A stretch of 64,000 bases of DNA from Alphaproteobacteria bacterium (GTDB lineage: Bacteria; Pseudomonadota; Alphaproteobacteria; Rs-D84), in contig JAFTPS010000010.1 in NCBI GenBank assembly GCA_017463185.1, positions 1 through 64,000 on the forward strand, in the 5' to 3' direction. Numbering within the stretch: position 1 is the stretch's first letter; each line of letters begins with the position of its first letter. The translations under genes and the position numbers were made by a program. Positions 41,152-49,382 of this stretch are shown here, in pieces. The notes beneath the pieces were generated by a model. That model saw only the letters and a list, made by a program, of their open reading frames with translations, was not told where the DNA came from and did not search any database.

Positions 41152-44100
41152 ATGCTGAAATTTTTTGTTCGCAGACCAATAACCACATTGATGTTCGTTT
41201 TATTCTGGTGTGTGTTGGGGTTGGTTTCTTTTCCAAAAATGAATATAGAACGCACGCCAGCCGTTGATTTTCCAATGGTGACCGCGACATTTGTGTATCC
41301 TGGGGCATCGCCAAATGAAATAGAATCCCAAATTATAAAACGTGCCGAGGATGCAGTATCAGAGGTTTCAGAACTGAAAAAGATTACTTCATACGTGTAT
41401 GAAAATATGGGTATGGTAATGGCGGAATTTAACCTGGGGGTAAATGTAAACGATAAATCAACAGAGGTAAAAACAAAATTAGATTCATTGATTTCTGAAT
41501 TTCCAGCCGATATGGATCAACCTGTTGTTGAAAAATTAAATCCTTTACAAGAAGCCGTTCTGGATATCGCTTTGCGCGGTGCAGACTCCCGTGAATTACA
41601 GGAATACGTTGATGATATTCTGTCTAATAAAATTACGGCGGTAAATGGTGTTGCGTCGGTTGATATTTTTGGTGGTCGCGAACGTGCGATTCGTATTGAA
41701 ATGAATCCAGACCAGATGGCGGCACGTGGTGTTACCGTTATGGATGTTGTATCTGCATTAGCGGCACACAACTTAAATGTTCCTGGGGGTAAAATTGAAA
41801 CATCACAAAATTCGTCAAACGTTCGTTTTATTGGTGAATTTGCATCTGTTGATGAAATTGCGAATCTGCAATTGACAACGGTAGAAGGGCAAAAATTCAA
41901 AGTCTCGGATATTGCAACTGTTATTGATGACGCCCGTGATGTTGAAAATGGTGCGCGCTATAATGGCGAAGATGTTGTAATTGCCTCTGTTGTTAAATCA
42001 TCCGACGGTAATGCTATTAAAATATCAAAAAATATTCGTGAAAATCTGCATTTATTACAGGCTGATTTGCAGTCACGTTTTCCAAACGCAGAAATGCAAA
42101 TTGTATATGATTCATCAATAAATGTATCTGATGAAACTAACAGTACAATTGATGGTATTATTTTGGGGGTTGTATTTACGGTTTTAGTATTATTAGCCTT
42201 TACACGCAACTGGCGTTCAACCGTTATTGCAGGTGTTGTTATTCCTGCCTCTTTGATTGCCGGATTTTTCTTTATGGACGGTTCCGGGTTTACAATCAAC
42301 GCAATGACATTATTGGCTTATTCATCTGCGCTGGGTACATTGGTGTCAAACGCAATTATTTTAATAGAGGCCGCACTGCAAGAACTGCGCAGCGGTAAAA
42401 ATCCTGAGGATGCCGCTATTGATGGCACTAAAAAGGTTGCAGTGTCCGTTTTGGCTGGGGTTGGAACAAATGTTGTGGTGTTCCTGCCGCTGGCGTTTAT
42501 GAGTGGTATCGTTGGCCAGTTTATGTATCAGTTTGGTATGACGGTTGTATATCTGACATTGTTATCATTGTTGTTTTCATTTACATTGACACCAATGATG
42601 ATTGCAAAATTCTTGCGATTGACGGATAACAAACAAAAGGATACGCCGAAATTAGTTAAAAAATCGCAAAACGAATCCAAACAAACTTGGTTGCATAAAT
42701 GGTTTGATATACAATTTGCACATCCGTGGCGTGTTATTGGTTTGGTGGCGGTAATATTCTTTGTTTGTGTGAAATTGATGGGGTTTGTTGGTAATGAATT
42801 CCAACCATCAACCGATGCAAATGAAATCACAATTACCGCGCGTGCACCGGTTGGCGCAACATATGAAAAATCTGAATCCATCGCCAAACAGATAGAACAG
42901 CGTCTGGCACAATTTGACGAAGTTGTTGCCACGACCGTTAAAATTGGCGACCAGGGATTGCAGAATATTGACATCAAGGTTGAAATAGTTGATGTCGCAG
43001 ACCGTAATATATCGGACAAAATGCTAGCCCAGAAAATGTTGCCAGTATTGTCGGATATTTCTGATGCAGAAATTCAAATTCGTGCAGGTGCATCTTCATC
43101 TGCTGGTATTTCTGCTGACTTGGTGCTGAATGTATTTGGCGAAGATGACGCAAAACGCGAAGCATATGCAGAACAAATCATTGACCTGGTCAACACTATA
43201 CCAGAGGTTCAATCCGCCGTACGCGCACAACAGAAACCGGGTCTGGAAACCCAGTTTGTTCCGAACCAGGATAAAATGAATTTCTGGGGCGTGAATAATT
43301 CATATGCTGGTGCGACATTGCGTACGGCATTGTACGGAAACGATGATTATAAGTACAAGGAAAACAACGAAGAATATCCAATTATTTTGGAATTTGCGCG
43401 TCCATTCAAAAACGCATCTTTGTTTGACAATGTCTATGTCAATTCGCAAAAGGGTATGGTGCCTTTGTCCGAATTGGGTGAAATCAAACGTGTCACCGCA
43501 ACACCTGACATTCGTCGTGAAAATAAAAATCGTCTGACTGAGGTTGACATCAACATCGGTAAATCCACGATGGGCGTCGTGCAAATGAAAATCCAGGCAG
43601 AAATTGATAAAATGGATTTGGAGCCCGGATATTATGTTGAATTCGGCGGTATGTCTGAATACAGTGCCGAAGCTTCATCTGAAATCGGCCAAGCCTTCCT
43701 GTTGGCGACAATTCTGACATATATGTTGCTGGCGGCGATTATGAATTCTCTGGCACATCCGTTCACGATTGCAACATCAATTTTGACCAGTTTTGCCGGT
43801 GTATTTGTTCTGATGTTCTTATCTGGCGCGACAATGAATATCGGTGCTATGTTGGCATTCGTTATGTTGGTGGGATTGGTGGTAAATAACAATATTTTGG
43901 TGTTGGAACCGACAATTGGTCGTATCCGCAATGGCGAAAAAGTCTATGATGCATTGTGGACCGAATTGAATGATAAAAAGAATATGGTTCTGATGACATC
44001 TATTGCGGTTGTTATGGGTATGCTGCCCCAGTTATGGTCCACCGACGGTATGAAACTGGGTATGGGTGCGGTTATGATTGGTGGTATGTTGGCCAGTTTA

Positions 44101-44181
44101 ATATTTACATTCACACTGACGCCTGCATTGTTCTTCCTGATTGAACGTGCCCGCAATTGGAAACCTAAATTCCGTAAATAA
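41152..44181 (+). CDS. RND-family permease lacking proton-relay residues
   Basis: 1009 residues with twelve membrane helices and two large periplasmic loops, in the HAE1-like branch. Transmembrane helix 4 reads LGTLVSNAIILIEA where AcrB has GLLVDDAIVVVEN, so the two relay Asp are Ser399 and Asn400. Helix 10 reads GLVVNNNILVLE where AcrB has GLAAKNAILIVE, so the relay Lys is Asn912. Standard proton-driven export is therefore doubtful. The porter domain segments (DIFGGRERAIRIEMNPDQMA) are otherwise normal. GGGGGAT lies upstream of the ATG. Last gene of the marR operon. Confidence 0.88.
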   Translation: MLKFFVRRPITTLMFVLFWCVLGLVSFPKMNIERTPAVDFPMVTATFVYPGASPNEIESQIIKRAEDAVSEVSELKKITSYVYENMGMVMAEFNLGVNVNDKSTEVKTKLDSLISEFPADMDQPVVEKLNPLQEAVLDIALRGADSRELQEYVDDILSNKITAVNGVASVDIFGGRERAIRIEMNPDQMAARGVTVMDVVSALAAHNLNVPGGKIETSQNSSNVRFIGEFASVDEIANLQLTTVEGQKFKVSDIATVIDDARDVENGARYNGEDVVIASVVKSSDGNAIKISKNIRENLHLLQADLQSRFPNAEMQIVYDSSINVSDETNSTIDGIILGVVFTVLVLLAFTRNWRSTVIAGVVIPASLIAGFFFMDGSGFTINAMTLLAYSSALGTLVSNAIILIEAALQELRSGKNPEDAAIDGTKKVAVSVLAGVGTNVVVFLPLAFMSGIVGQFMYQFGMTVVYLTLLSLLFSFTLTPMMIAKFLRLTDNKQKDTPKLVKKSQNESKQTWLHKWFDIQFAHPWRVIGLVAVIFFVCVKLMGFVGNEFQPSTDANEITITARAPVGATYEKSESIAKQIEQRLAQFDEVVATTVKIGDQGLQNIDIKVEIVDVADRNISDKMLAQKMLPVLSDISDAEIQIRAGASSSAGISADLVLNVFGEDDAKREAYAEQIIDLVNTIPEVQSAVRAQQKPGLETQFVPNQDKMNFWGVNNSYAGATLRTALYGNDDYKYKENNEEYPIILEFARPFKNASLFDNVYVNSQKGMVPLSELGEIKRVTATPDIRRENKNRLTEVDINIGKSTMGVVQMKIQAEIDKMDLEPGYYVEFGGMSEYSAEASSEIGQAFLLATILTYMLLAAIMNSLAHPFTIATSILTSFAGVFVLMFLSGATMNIGAMLAFVMLVGLVVNNNILVLEPTIGRIRNGEKVYDALWTELNDKKNMVLMTSIAVVMGMLPQLWSTDGMKLGMGAVMIGGMLASLIFTFTLTPALFFLIERARNWKPKFRK

Positions 44182-44206
44182 AAAATGCCCCATTGGGGCA
44201 TTTTTA
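44180..44206 (+). terminator. Terminator of the pump operon
   Basis: AAAAATGCCCC-att-GGGGCATTTTT hairpin starting at the stop codon of the RND gene. Confidence 0.85.
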
Positions 44207-44214
44207 ATTGAACA

Positions 44215-44243
44215 TTGAACTTTGAATAAATCCTTGTTATAAT
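44215..44243 (+). promoter_or_regulatory. Promoter of the HAD gene
   Basis: TTGAAC (44215-44220), N17, TATAAT (44238-44243). The gene starts at 44274 after AAAAAGG. Confidence 0.75.
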
Positions 44244-44273
44244 CCGCGCGAATAACAAAAAGGTAAAAATAAT

Positions 44274-44870
44274 ATGTTGCAAAAAACAGATGTTGTTTTA
44301 TTTGATTTTGACGGAACTTTATCTGGTCGTGATTCTAATGTTGAATTTGCGAAATACTGTTTCCGTCGCAGTATTCGTCCCTGGTTCTATTTGCCATTGA
44401 TGGGTATTTGTGGTATTGCGCGTTGGGTGCACCCAGATGGCGTTTGGTGGCGTGAAAACATTCGTCGCTTTATGACACCAGACTTGGTAAAAAAACATGC
44501 GCCTGGTTTTATTAAACAACATAAACGTGAACGTTTTGGTTGGGCCAAGGAACGTGTGCAATCCGAACGTGATGCGGGGCGTAAAGTAATAATGGTTTCC
44601 GCCAGTCCAGATTACCTGCTGCCACATTTGGTGCGAGATATGAAATTTGATGCGGTATTCTGTTCCAAAATGGATAAAAAATTACCTTGGAAATATGAAT
44701 TCTTGTGCTGGGGCGTGAACAAAGTTTATGTGATGGATGAATGGGCGAAAAAGAATAAATTTATCCCGAATGTTGTTCGCGCCTATTCGGACAGTAAATC
44801 CGATATGCCTATGATGGAAATCGCCGCTGAACAGGTCTGGATTGATAAAAAAACAGGGCTAAGAAAATAA
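44274..44870 (+). CDS. HAD-superfamily phosphatase (HAD-IB)
   Basis: 198 residues with all HAD motifs: motif I DFDGTLSGRDS, motif II MVSASPDYLLPHL, motif III Lys in SKMDKKLPWKYE and motif IV AYSDSKSDMPMM. The cap is short and helical with a Trp-rich segment. The family includes phosphoserine phosphatase and lipid phosphate phosphatases; the substrate is not clear. Expressed from its own promoter. Confidence 0.88.
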   Translation: MLQKTDVVLFDFDGTLSGRDSNVEFAKYCFRRSIRPWFYLPLMGICGIARWVHPDGVWWRENIRRFMTPDLVKKHAPGFIKQHKRERFGWAKERVQSERDAGRKVIMVSASPDYLLPHLVRDMKFDAVFCSKMDKKLPWKYEFLCWGVNKVYVMDEWAKKNKFIPNVVRAYSDSKSDMPMMEIAAEQVWIDKKTGLRK

Positions 44871-44910
44871 ACCCAGTGTTTTGTTTTGCATAAATTGTTA
44901 AAGTGTTTCT

Positions 44911-45198
44911 ATGGTTCTTGTAGAAACACTTTTTGATTTTATCAGTGCCTCGGTTGGTGCGATTGCTGGCGCGGTTGTGACGCACCTGATGACACGCAGC
45001 AAAAGTCGTAATATGTCCAATCAATTGGTGGTCAGTCGCCAGGCCCTGGAAAAAATAAAATTAGAAAACGAAAATTTATTAAAATCCATTCATGAAAAAG
45101 AAAACTTGATATTAAAGATGCAGGTTGAAATCCTGGGTGATAAAGCAAATGACGATAAACCCGTCCGACCCAGAAAAAAGACCAAAAAGAAAAAATAA
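44911..45198 (+). CDS. Small membrane protein with coiled coil
   Basis: 95 residues. One N-terminal hydrophobic helix (FDFISASVGAIAGAVVTHLM), then a helical segment with heptad character (SRQALEKIKLENENLLKSIH) and a Lys-rich C-terminus. No ribosome binding site is visible, which lowers confidence in the start. A terminator follows at 45240. Function unknown. Confidence 0.6.
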   Translation: MVLVETLFDFISASVGAIAGAVVTHLMTRSKSRNMSNQLVVSRQALEKIKLENENLLKSIHEKENLILKMQVEILGDKANDDKPVRPRKKTKKKK

Positions 45199-45239
45199 AT
45201 ATCTTTTTTTGCCCTGGTCCCTGGCTGTGGATTGTGATG

Positions 45240-45266
45240 AAAATCCCGCTGTTGCGGGATTTTTTA
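45240..45266. terminator. Bidirectional terminator
   Basis: AAATCCCGC-tgtt-GCGGGATTTTTT, between the convergent small membrane protein and rmuC genes. Confidence 0.85.
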
Positions 45267-46142
45267 TTCTTCTCCGAAATCCATTGCACGAATTTTTTCG
45301 GCACGTGGCGCAATTTTTCCAACAGATGTTTGCAGTTGTTCTATATCTGTTTGTGCTAATGCAAAATGTTGATTTACTTTGCCTGCGCGTTCGCTTAATC
45401 GCGTCAGGTCCACCAGCAACATATCCAATTCTTTTTTTATTTTTGCCGCGGCCCGTTTTATTTTTATGTCCGATAATACCGCACGAATTGTGTTCAATGT
45501 TGCCCATAATGTAGTTGGTGATACAATAAACACTTTCTTTCGTGCTGCGTATTCTATTGTTGCCGGAAATTCACGGTGCAGTGTTTCAAATATAGATTCC
45601 GATGCGATAAACATCATTGCGGATTCCGCGGTTTTTCCCGAAATAATGTATTTTTCACCAATTGCATCAATGTGTTTGCGTACATCCAATTCAAATTGTT
45701 TTTGTGCCAATCCGTCCTTTTTGTCGGCAATCATACGATTATAGCTTTCCAGTGGGAATTTGCTGTCTATAATCATATCCCCCGGCGGATAGGGCAGACG
45801 GATAATACAGTCCGGTCGCACCCCGGTTTCCAGTACACTTTGAAACGCATAACTTTCCGGTGGCATAATATCTGCAACTAAATCTTCCAGTTGGCGTTCG
45901 CCAAATGTCCCGCGTGCTTGTTTGTTTCCCATCAGAATGTTTTTAAAATTCGCAATGTCTCCGCTGATGTTTTTCAATTCAATTGCATTTTGGCTCAATG
46001 CGCCCAAACGTTCTGCCAAGCGTTCGCGCAGGCGGGCATTGTCCTCGCGCAGGGCGGAAATATCCACAGTCGGCCGTCGCATTAAAATTGCTAGCAATAA
46101 TATAATAATTATGAACAATAACACAAAAATATAAGTTGTCAT
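45264..46142 (-). CDS. rmuC: DNA recombination protein RmuC
   Basis: 292 residues. An N-terminal membrane helix (FVLLFIIIILLLAILM) and short coiled coil are followed by the RmuC nuclease-like domain: ARGTFGERQLEDLVADIM, GVRPDCIIRLPYPPGDMIID, SKFPLESYNRM and AMMFIASESIFETLH. The GERQLE and DSKFPL blocks fit the PD-(D/E)xK-related fold. Shorter than the E. coli protein (475) because the coiled-coil region is reduced. Linked to suppression of inverted-repeat rearrangements. Confidence 0.9.
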   Translation of the reverse strand: MTTYIFVLLFIIIILLLAILMRRPTVDISALREDNARLRERLAERLGALSQNAIELKNISGDIANFKNILMGNKQARGTFGERQLEDLVADIMPPESYAFQSVLETGVRPDCIIRLPYPPGDMIIDSKFPLESYNRMIADKKDGLAQKQFELDVRKHIDAIGEKYIISGKTAESAMMFIASESIFETLHREFPATIEYAARKKVFIVSPTTLWATLNTIRAVLSDIKIKRAAAKIKKELDMLLVDLTRLSERAGKVNQHFALAQTDIEQLQTSVGKIAPRAEKIRAMDFGEE

Positions 46143-46183
46143 TTTCCAATCCTTTGATATGATTATTATAAGAGGATTTAATT

Positions 46184-46687
46184 ATGTTGCAAATGAAACT
46201 TTGTGGTGATTTGGTTCTACGCACCGAATGTGCGCCGGTGGACAAAATCACACCCGAAATTTTGGATGTCTTGGACCAAATGGTTGATATGATGGTGGCC
46301 CAGAATGGTGTTGGCTTAGCCGCACCCCAGGTTGGCATTTTGTCGCGTTTTTTGGTAATGATGGACCCAGATACAGAAATTATTTATAAAATGATAAATC
46401 CAAAAATCTTGTCGCGCAGTACCGATACCACGAATATGGAAGAGGGCTGTTTGTCCGTCTTGGGTTCTGATAATCTGCCGGTGTATGCACACGTATCGCG
46501 TCCATCTTCTGTTGTTGTGGAATGGACTGATGAAAATGGCACGGTTCAGACCGCTCAAATGTCTGGTGTGCCGGCACGTATTGTCCAACACGAAACAGAT
46601 CATTTGGACGGGAAATTATTTATAGATTACTTATCACCGGTGCGTCGCGAAATGCTGATGCGCAAGGTGCGGAGACGCAAGTTATGA
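46184..46687 (+). CDS. def: Peptide deformylase
   Basis: 167 residues with the three motifs: GVGLAAPQVG, EEGCLSV (metal-binding Cys) and QHETDHLDG (HExxH). It removes the formyl group from nascent proteins. Its last 4 bases overlap the formyltransferase gene, a common def-fmt operon. AGAGGA lies before the ATG. Confidence 0.96.
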   Translation: MLQMKLCGDLVLRTECAPVDKITPEILDVLDQMVDMMVAQNGVGLAAPQVGILSRFLVMMDPDTEIIYKMINPKILSRSTDTTNMEEGCLSVLGSDNLPVYAHVSRPSSVVVEWTDENGTVQTAQMSGVPARIVQHETDHLDGKLFIDYLSPVRREMLMRKVRRRKL

Positions 46688-47490
46688 AACTGGTTTTAAT
46701 GGGAACAAACGCATTTGTTGTTCCGATATTTCAGGCAATAAAAAACAGTGGCCACGAAATTTTAGCCGTGTTTACGCGTGCACCAAAACCCGTTGGACGC
46801 AAGAAAATTTTGACCCCATCTCCGGTACATATTTGGGCAAACGAAAATAACTTGCCCGTTCATACAAATATCAATGAATATAATTATACACCTGATATGA
46901 ATATAGTAATTTCATATGGTGTGATATTGCGTGATAATGTACTGGGGGCTGCGCCGACAATAAATATTCACCCCAGTTTTCTGCCAAAATACCGCGGTCC
47001 ATCACCAATTCGTACGGCTATTTATAATGGTGATACAAAATCGGCGGTATGTTTGATGGATGTGACGGCTGAACTGGATGCGGGCGGCATTCATATGTGT
47101 CGCGAATTTGATATTGATGAAAATGATACAAATGAAATTATTGAAAACCGTGTATCCGACATTGCAATACAAATACTGACTGACTATTTAAAAAATCCAT
47201 CTGCATATCCTGCGATACCACAAAATGGCACACCAACATTTACACATAAATGGACAGGTACGGACGAGATAATAGATTGGTCGCGTAATGCCCGCGAAAT
47301 CCATAACCAGATTCGTGCGCTGGGTTGCGGTCGTACAAAAATCAATGGTATTGATGTAAAAGTATTACAAACGCGTCTGAACGGCGACAATCTGGATTTT
47401 TTGCGGATTCAACCCGCAGGAAAAAAACCGATGGATTGGCAGAGTTTTGTAAATGGTCAACACGGTTTGGAAATAAAAATTGGACAATAA
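46684..47490 (+). CDS. fmt: Methionyl-tRNA formyltransferase
   Basis: 268 residues. The hydrolase-like N-terminal domain shows VISYGVILRDNVL, INIHPSFLPKYRGPSPIRTA and VTAELDAGGI with the catalytic Asn-His-Asp set. The C-terminal tRNA-binding domain is present but short (THKWTGTDEIIDWSRNAREI and LRIQPAGKKPM), so the protein is about 45 residues shorter than the E. coli enzyme. It formylates initiator Met-tRNA. Overlaps def by 4 bases and truA by 1. Confidence 0.93.
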   Translation: MKLVLMGTNAFVVPIFQAIKNSGHEILAVFTRAPKPVGRKKILTPSPVHIWANENNLPVHTNINEYNYTPDMNIVISYGVILRDNVLGAAPTINIHPSFLPKYRGPSPIRTAIYNGDTKSAVCLMDVTAELDAGGIHMCREFDIDENDTNEIIENRVSDIAIQILTDYLKNPSAYPAIPQNGTPTFTHKWTGTDEIIDWSRNAREIHNQIRALGCGRTKINGIDVKVLQTRLNGDNLDFLRIQPAGKKPMDWQSFVNGQHGLEIKIGQ

Positions 47491-48221
47491 TGACACGATA
47501 CAAAGTAATCTTGGAATATGATGGTACGGATTTAATCGGCTGGCAGGAAAATCGCCAAGGCCCATCTGTGCAGTCTATAATGAAAGACGCGATTGAACAA
47601 TTTTGTGCCACGCGTCCCGATGTGATTGCAGCCGGTCGTACCGATGCGGGGGTTCACGCGGTGGCAATGACGGCGCACTTTGATATTGCTGGTGACCACA
47701 GTGCCGAAACGGTAATGCGTGCATTAAATTTTTATTTAACCCAAAAACCTGTGTCTGTATTGGGGTGTGAAATAGTATCGGATGATTTTTCCGCACGTTT
47801 TGATTGTGTGGCGCGCCATTATAAATATGTCGTGCTAAATCGTGCTGCTGCCCCCGTATTACAACAGAATCGGGTGTATTGGGTGCCACGTAAATTAGAT
47901 GTTGACGCAATGCGTCGTGCGGCAAAAAAATTATTGGGCAATCACGATTTTACCAGTTTTCGCGCCACCCAATGCCAGGCAAAATCCCCAATTAAAACAT
48001 TGGATAAAATTGAGATTACACAAAACGGTGATGAAATAGTTTTTGAATTTTCCGCACGCTCGTTTTTACACCATATGGTACGCAATATAGTTGGCACATT
48101 GATTGAAATCGGTCTGGGCAAACCATATGACATAGATGAAATTTTTGCCGCACATAATCGTGCCGCCGCTGGTCCTACTGCCCCCGCCGCCGGCCTTTAC
48201 TTTATCCACGCAGAATATTAG
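47490..48221 (+). CDS. truA: tRNA pseudouridine synthase TruA
   Basis: 243 residues. Catalytic Asp lies in AAGRTDAGVHA. Other blocks are EYDGTDLIGWQ, ALNFYLTQKPVSV, the segment FDCVARHYKYVVLNR, GNHDFTSFRA and SFLHHMVRNIVGTLIEIG. It makes pseudouridine at positions 38-40 of tRNA. ATG at 47490 overlaps the fmt stop in TAATG. Last gene of def-fmt-truA. Confidence 0.95.
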   Translation: MTRYKVILEYDGTDLIGWQENRQGPSVQSIMKDAIEQFCATRPDVIAAGRTDAGVHAVAMTAHFDIAGDHSAETVMRALNFYLTQKPVSVLGCEIVSDDFSARFDCVARHYKYVVLNRAAAPVLQQNRVYWVPRKLDVDAMRRAAKKLLGNHDFTSFRATQCQAKSPIKTLDKIEITQNGDEIVFEFSARSFLHHMVRNIVGTLIEIGLGKPYDIDEIFAAHNRAAAGPTAPAAGLYFIHAEY

Positions 48222-48252
48222 AATCCGTTTCGTTGGCGACGGGGCTGTAAAT

Positions 48253-49080
48253 TTAATCTTCTATCCATTGTGGACTGGAACATAATTTGTTCATTTTCAG
48301 ATGTTTTTTCAGGTCTTTTATTTTTCCATCCGTACCTTTTGAGCCGTCGTACATTGCAACCTCGCCATTGTTAAACAGTTTACAACAAAACCACCATGTC
48401 GTGGGGGATTCTGAATCAGCCTCTTGTGCGATTAAACATTTCCTGGATTCTACATCACAATCAAAATACAGGTCTTTTTCGCCGCCTAGTGCTTGGATTA
48501 ATTGATGGTTTACGCATCTTAAATATAAATTTTCTTGCAGTTCTTGCAGATTGATTTTACGTATTGTATGGGAATCTTTTTCCATTTTTTGCCATGTTCC
48601 GTTTTTGCAAATTATTTTTTCTGTTGATACTTCAATTTCATATTTTTCCCCAGTATACGCATTTTTATGTTCAACAATGTGAAAAGCACCGTCTGGCGTA
48701 CAACTTTCACCAATAACTGGTGCACAGACAGTGTATTCTGGATTTGTTTTACATAAATCTAAATATTTTTCTTGTTCCTTGATAAGGCGAACGGATAACT
48801 CTGCGCATCTGTTATATATACTTTCTTCATCCATTGACAGATTGCATTGCAATAAAGCGTACATGCAATTATATCCGAATTCGTACGCAGAATATCCAGC
48901 GGCGGGTTTCCATACATTTTCTCTGTATTTATAAAAACAGTCTTTTGCCTCTGATGGTAAAATGTCGCTTCTTAAAACATCACCCACGACCCCCGGATAC
49001 CAATAGGTAAAATCATCCATTTCAATTGCATAGCCATTGATTGTAAATAAACACAGACAAACAGATAAAAATATTTTCAT
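48253..49080 (-). CDS. Secreted Cys-rich protein, 275 aa
   Basis: Signal peptide of about 18 residues (ending GYA-IE); start at 49080, behind GGAG. The mature protein has about 14 Cys scattered as pairs, indicating disulfides, including NCMYALLQCNLS, SCTPDGAF and WWFCCKLF. No known domain. Periplasmic or surface location is likely. Its mRNA begins with candidate attenuator D, whose terminator ends just before the ribosome binding site. Convergent with truA. Confidence 0.75.
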   Translation of the reverse strand: MKIFLSVCLCLFTINGYAIEMDDFTYWYPGVVGDVLRSDILPSEAKDCFYKYRENVWKPAAGYSAYEFGYNCMYALLQCNLSMDEESIYNRCAELSVRLIKEQEKYLDLCKTNPEYTVCAPVIGESCTPDGAFHIVEHKNAYTGEKYEIEVSTEKIICKNGTWQKMEKDSHTIRKINLQELQENLYLRCVNHQLIQALGGEKDLYFDCDVESRKCLIAQEADSESPTTWWFCCKLFNNGEVAMYDGSKGTDGKIKDLKKHLKMNKLCSSPQWIED

Positions 49081-49096
49081 TTCCACTCCAATTATA

Positions 49097-49344
49097 AAAT
49101 TAAACCGCCGTGGAATTTGGCGGTCGGGGAGTTGGTAAATCATTATCGTACTGATTCTGTTGCTTTCGGGTCAGCCCTGTTGTATAGCGAACAGCCCCCC
49201 GACTGCTTTTACAGTCAGGGATAAATAACGATGCAAAACCACAGGAACATTATCGGATTTACGACGCGCCTTTATTTTGCACCGACGATAACAGGCTTAC
49301 CACAGCCCCGAATCCAATTCCCATCAGATTCAATTTGAATTCTA
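49097..49344 (-). promoter_or_regulatory. Candidate attenuator leader D
   Basis: Weak promoter on the minus strand with -10 TAGAAT (49339-49344). The predicted start is near the hairpin GAATCTGA-tgggaa-TTGGATTC (49310-49331), followed by GGGGCTGTGGTAAGCC. Strand 1 CCCTGACTG (49212-49220), strand 2 CAGTCGGGGGGC (49194-49205), strand 3 CTCCCCGACC (49122-49131). The module GCTATACAACAGGGC...CCCGAAAGC lies between strands 2 and 3. Terminator ACCGCC...GGCGGT plus TTAATTTT (49097-49124) overlaps strand 3. The stretch CCTGTGGTTTTG...TCGTTATTTATCCC is nearly identical to copy B. Confidence 0.78.
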
Positions 49345-49382
49345 TCACAAATATATGAAAAAACAAATAATATTATCAGTTG

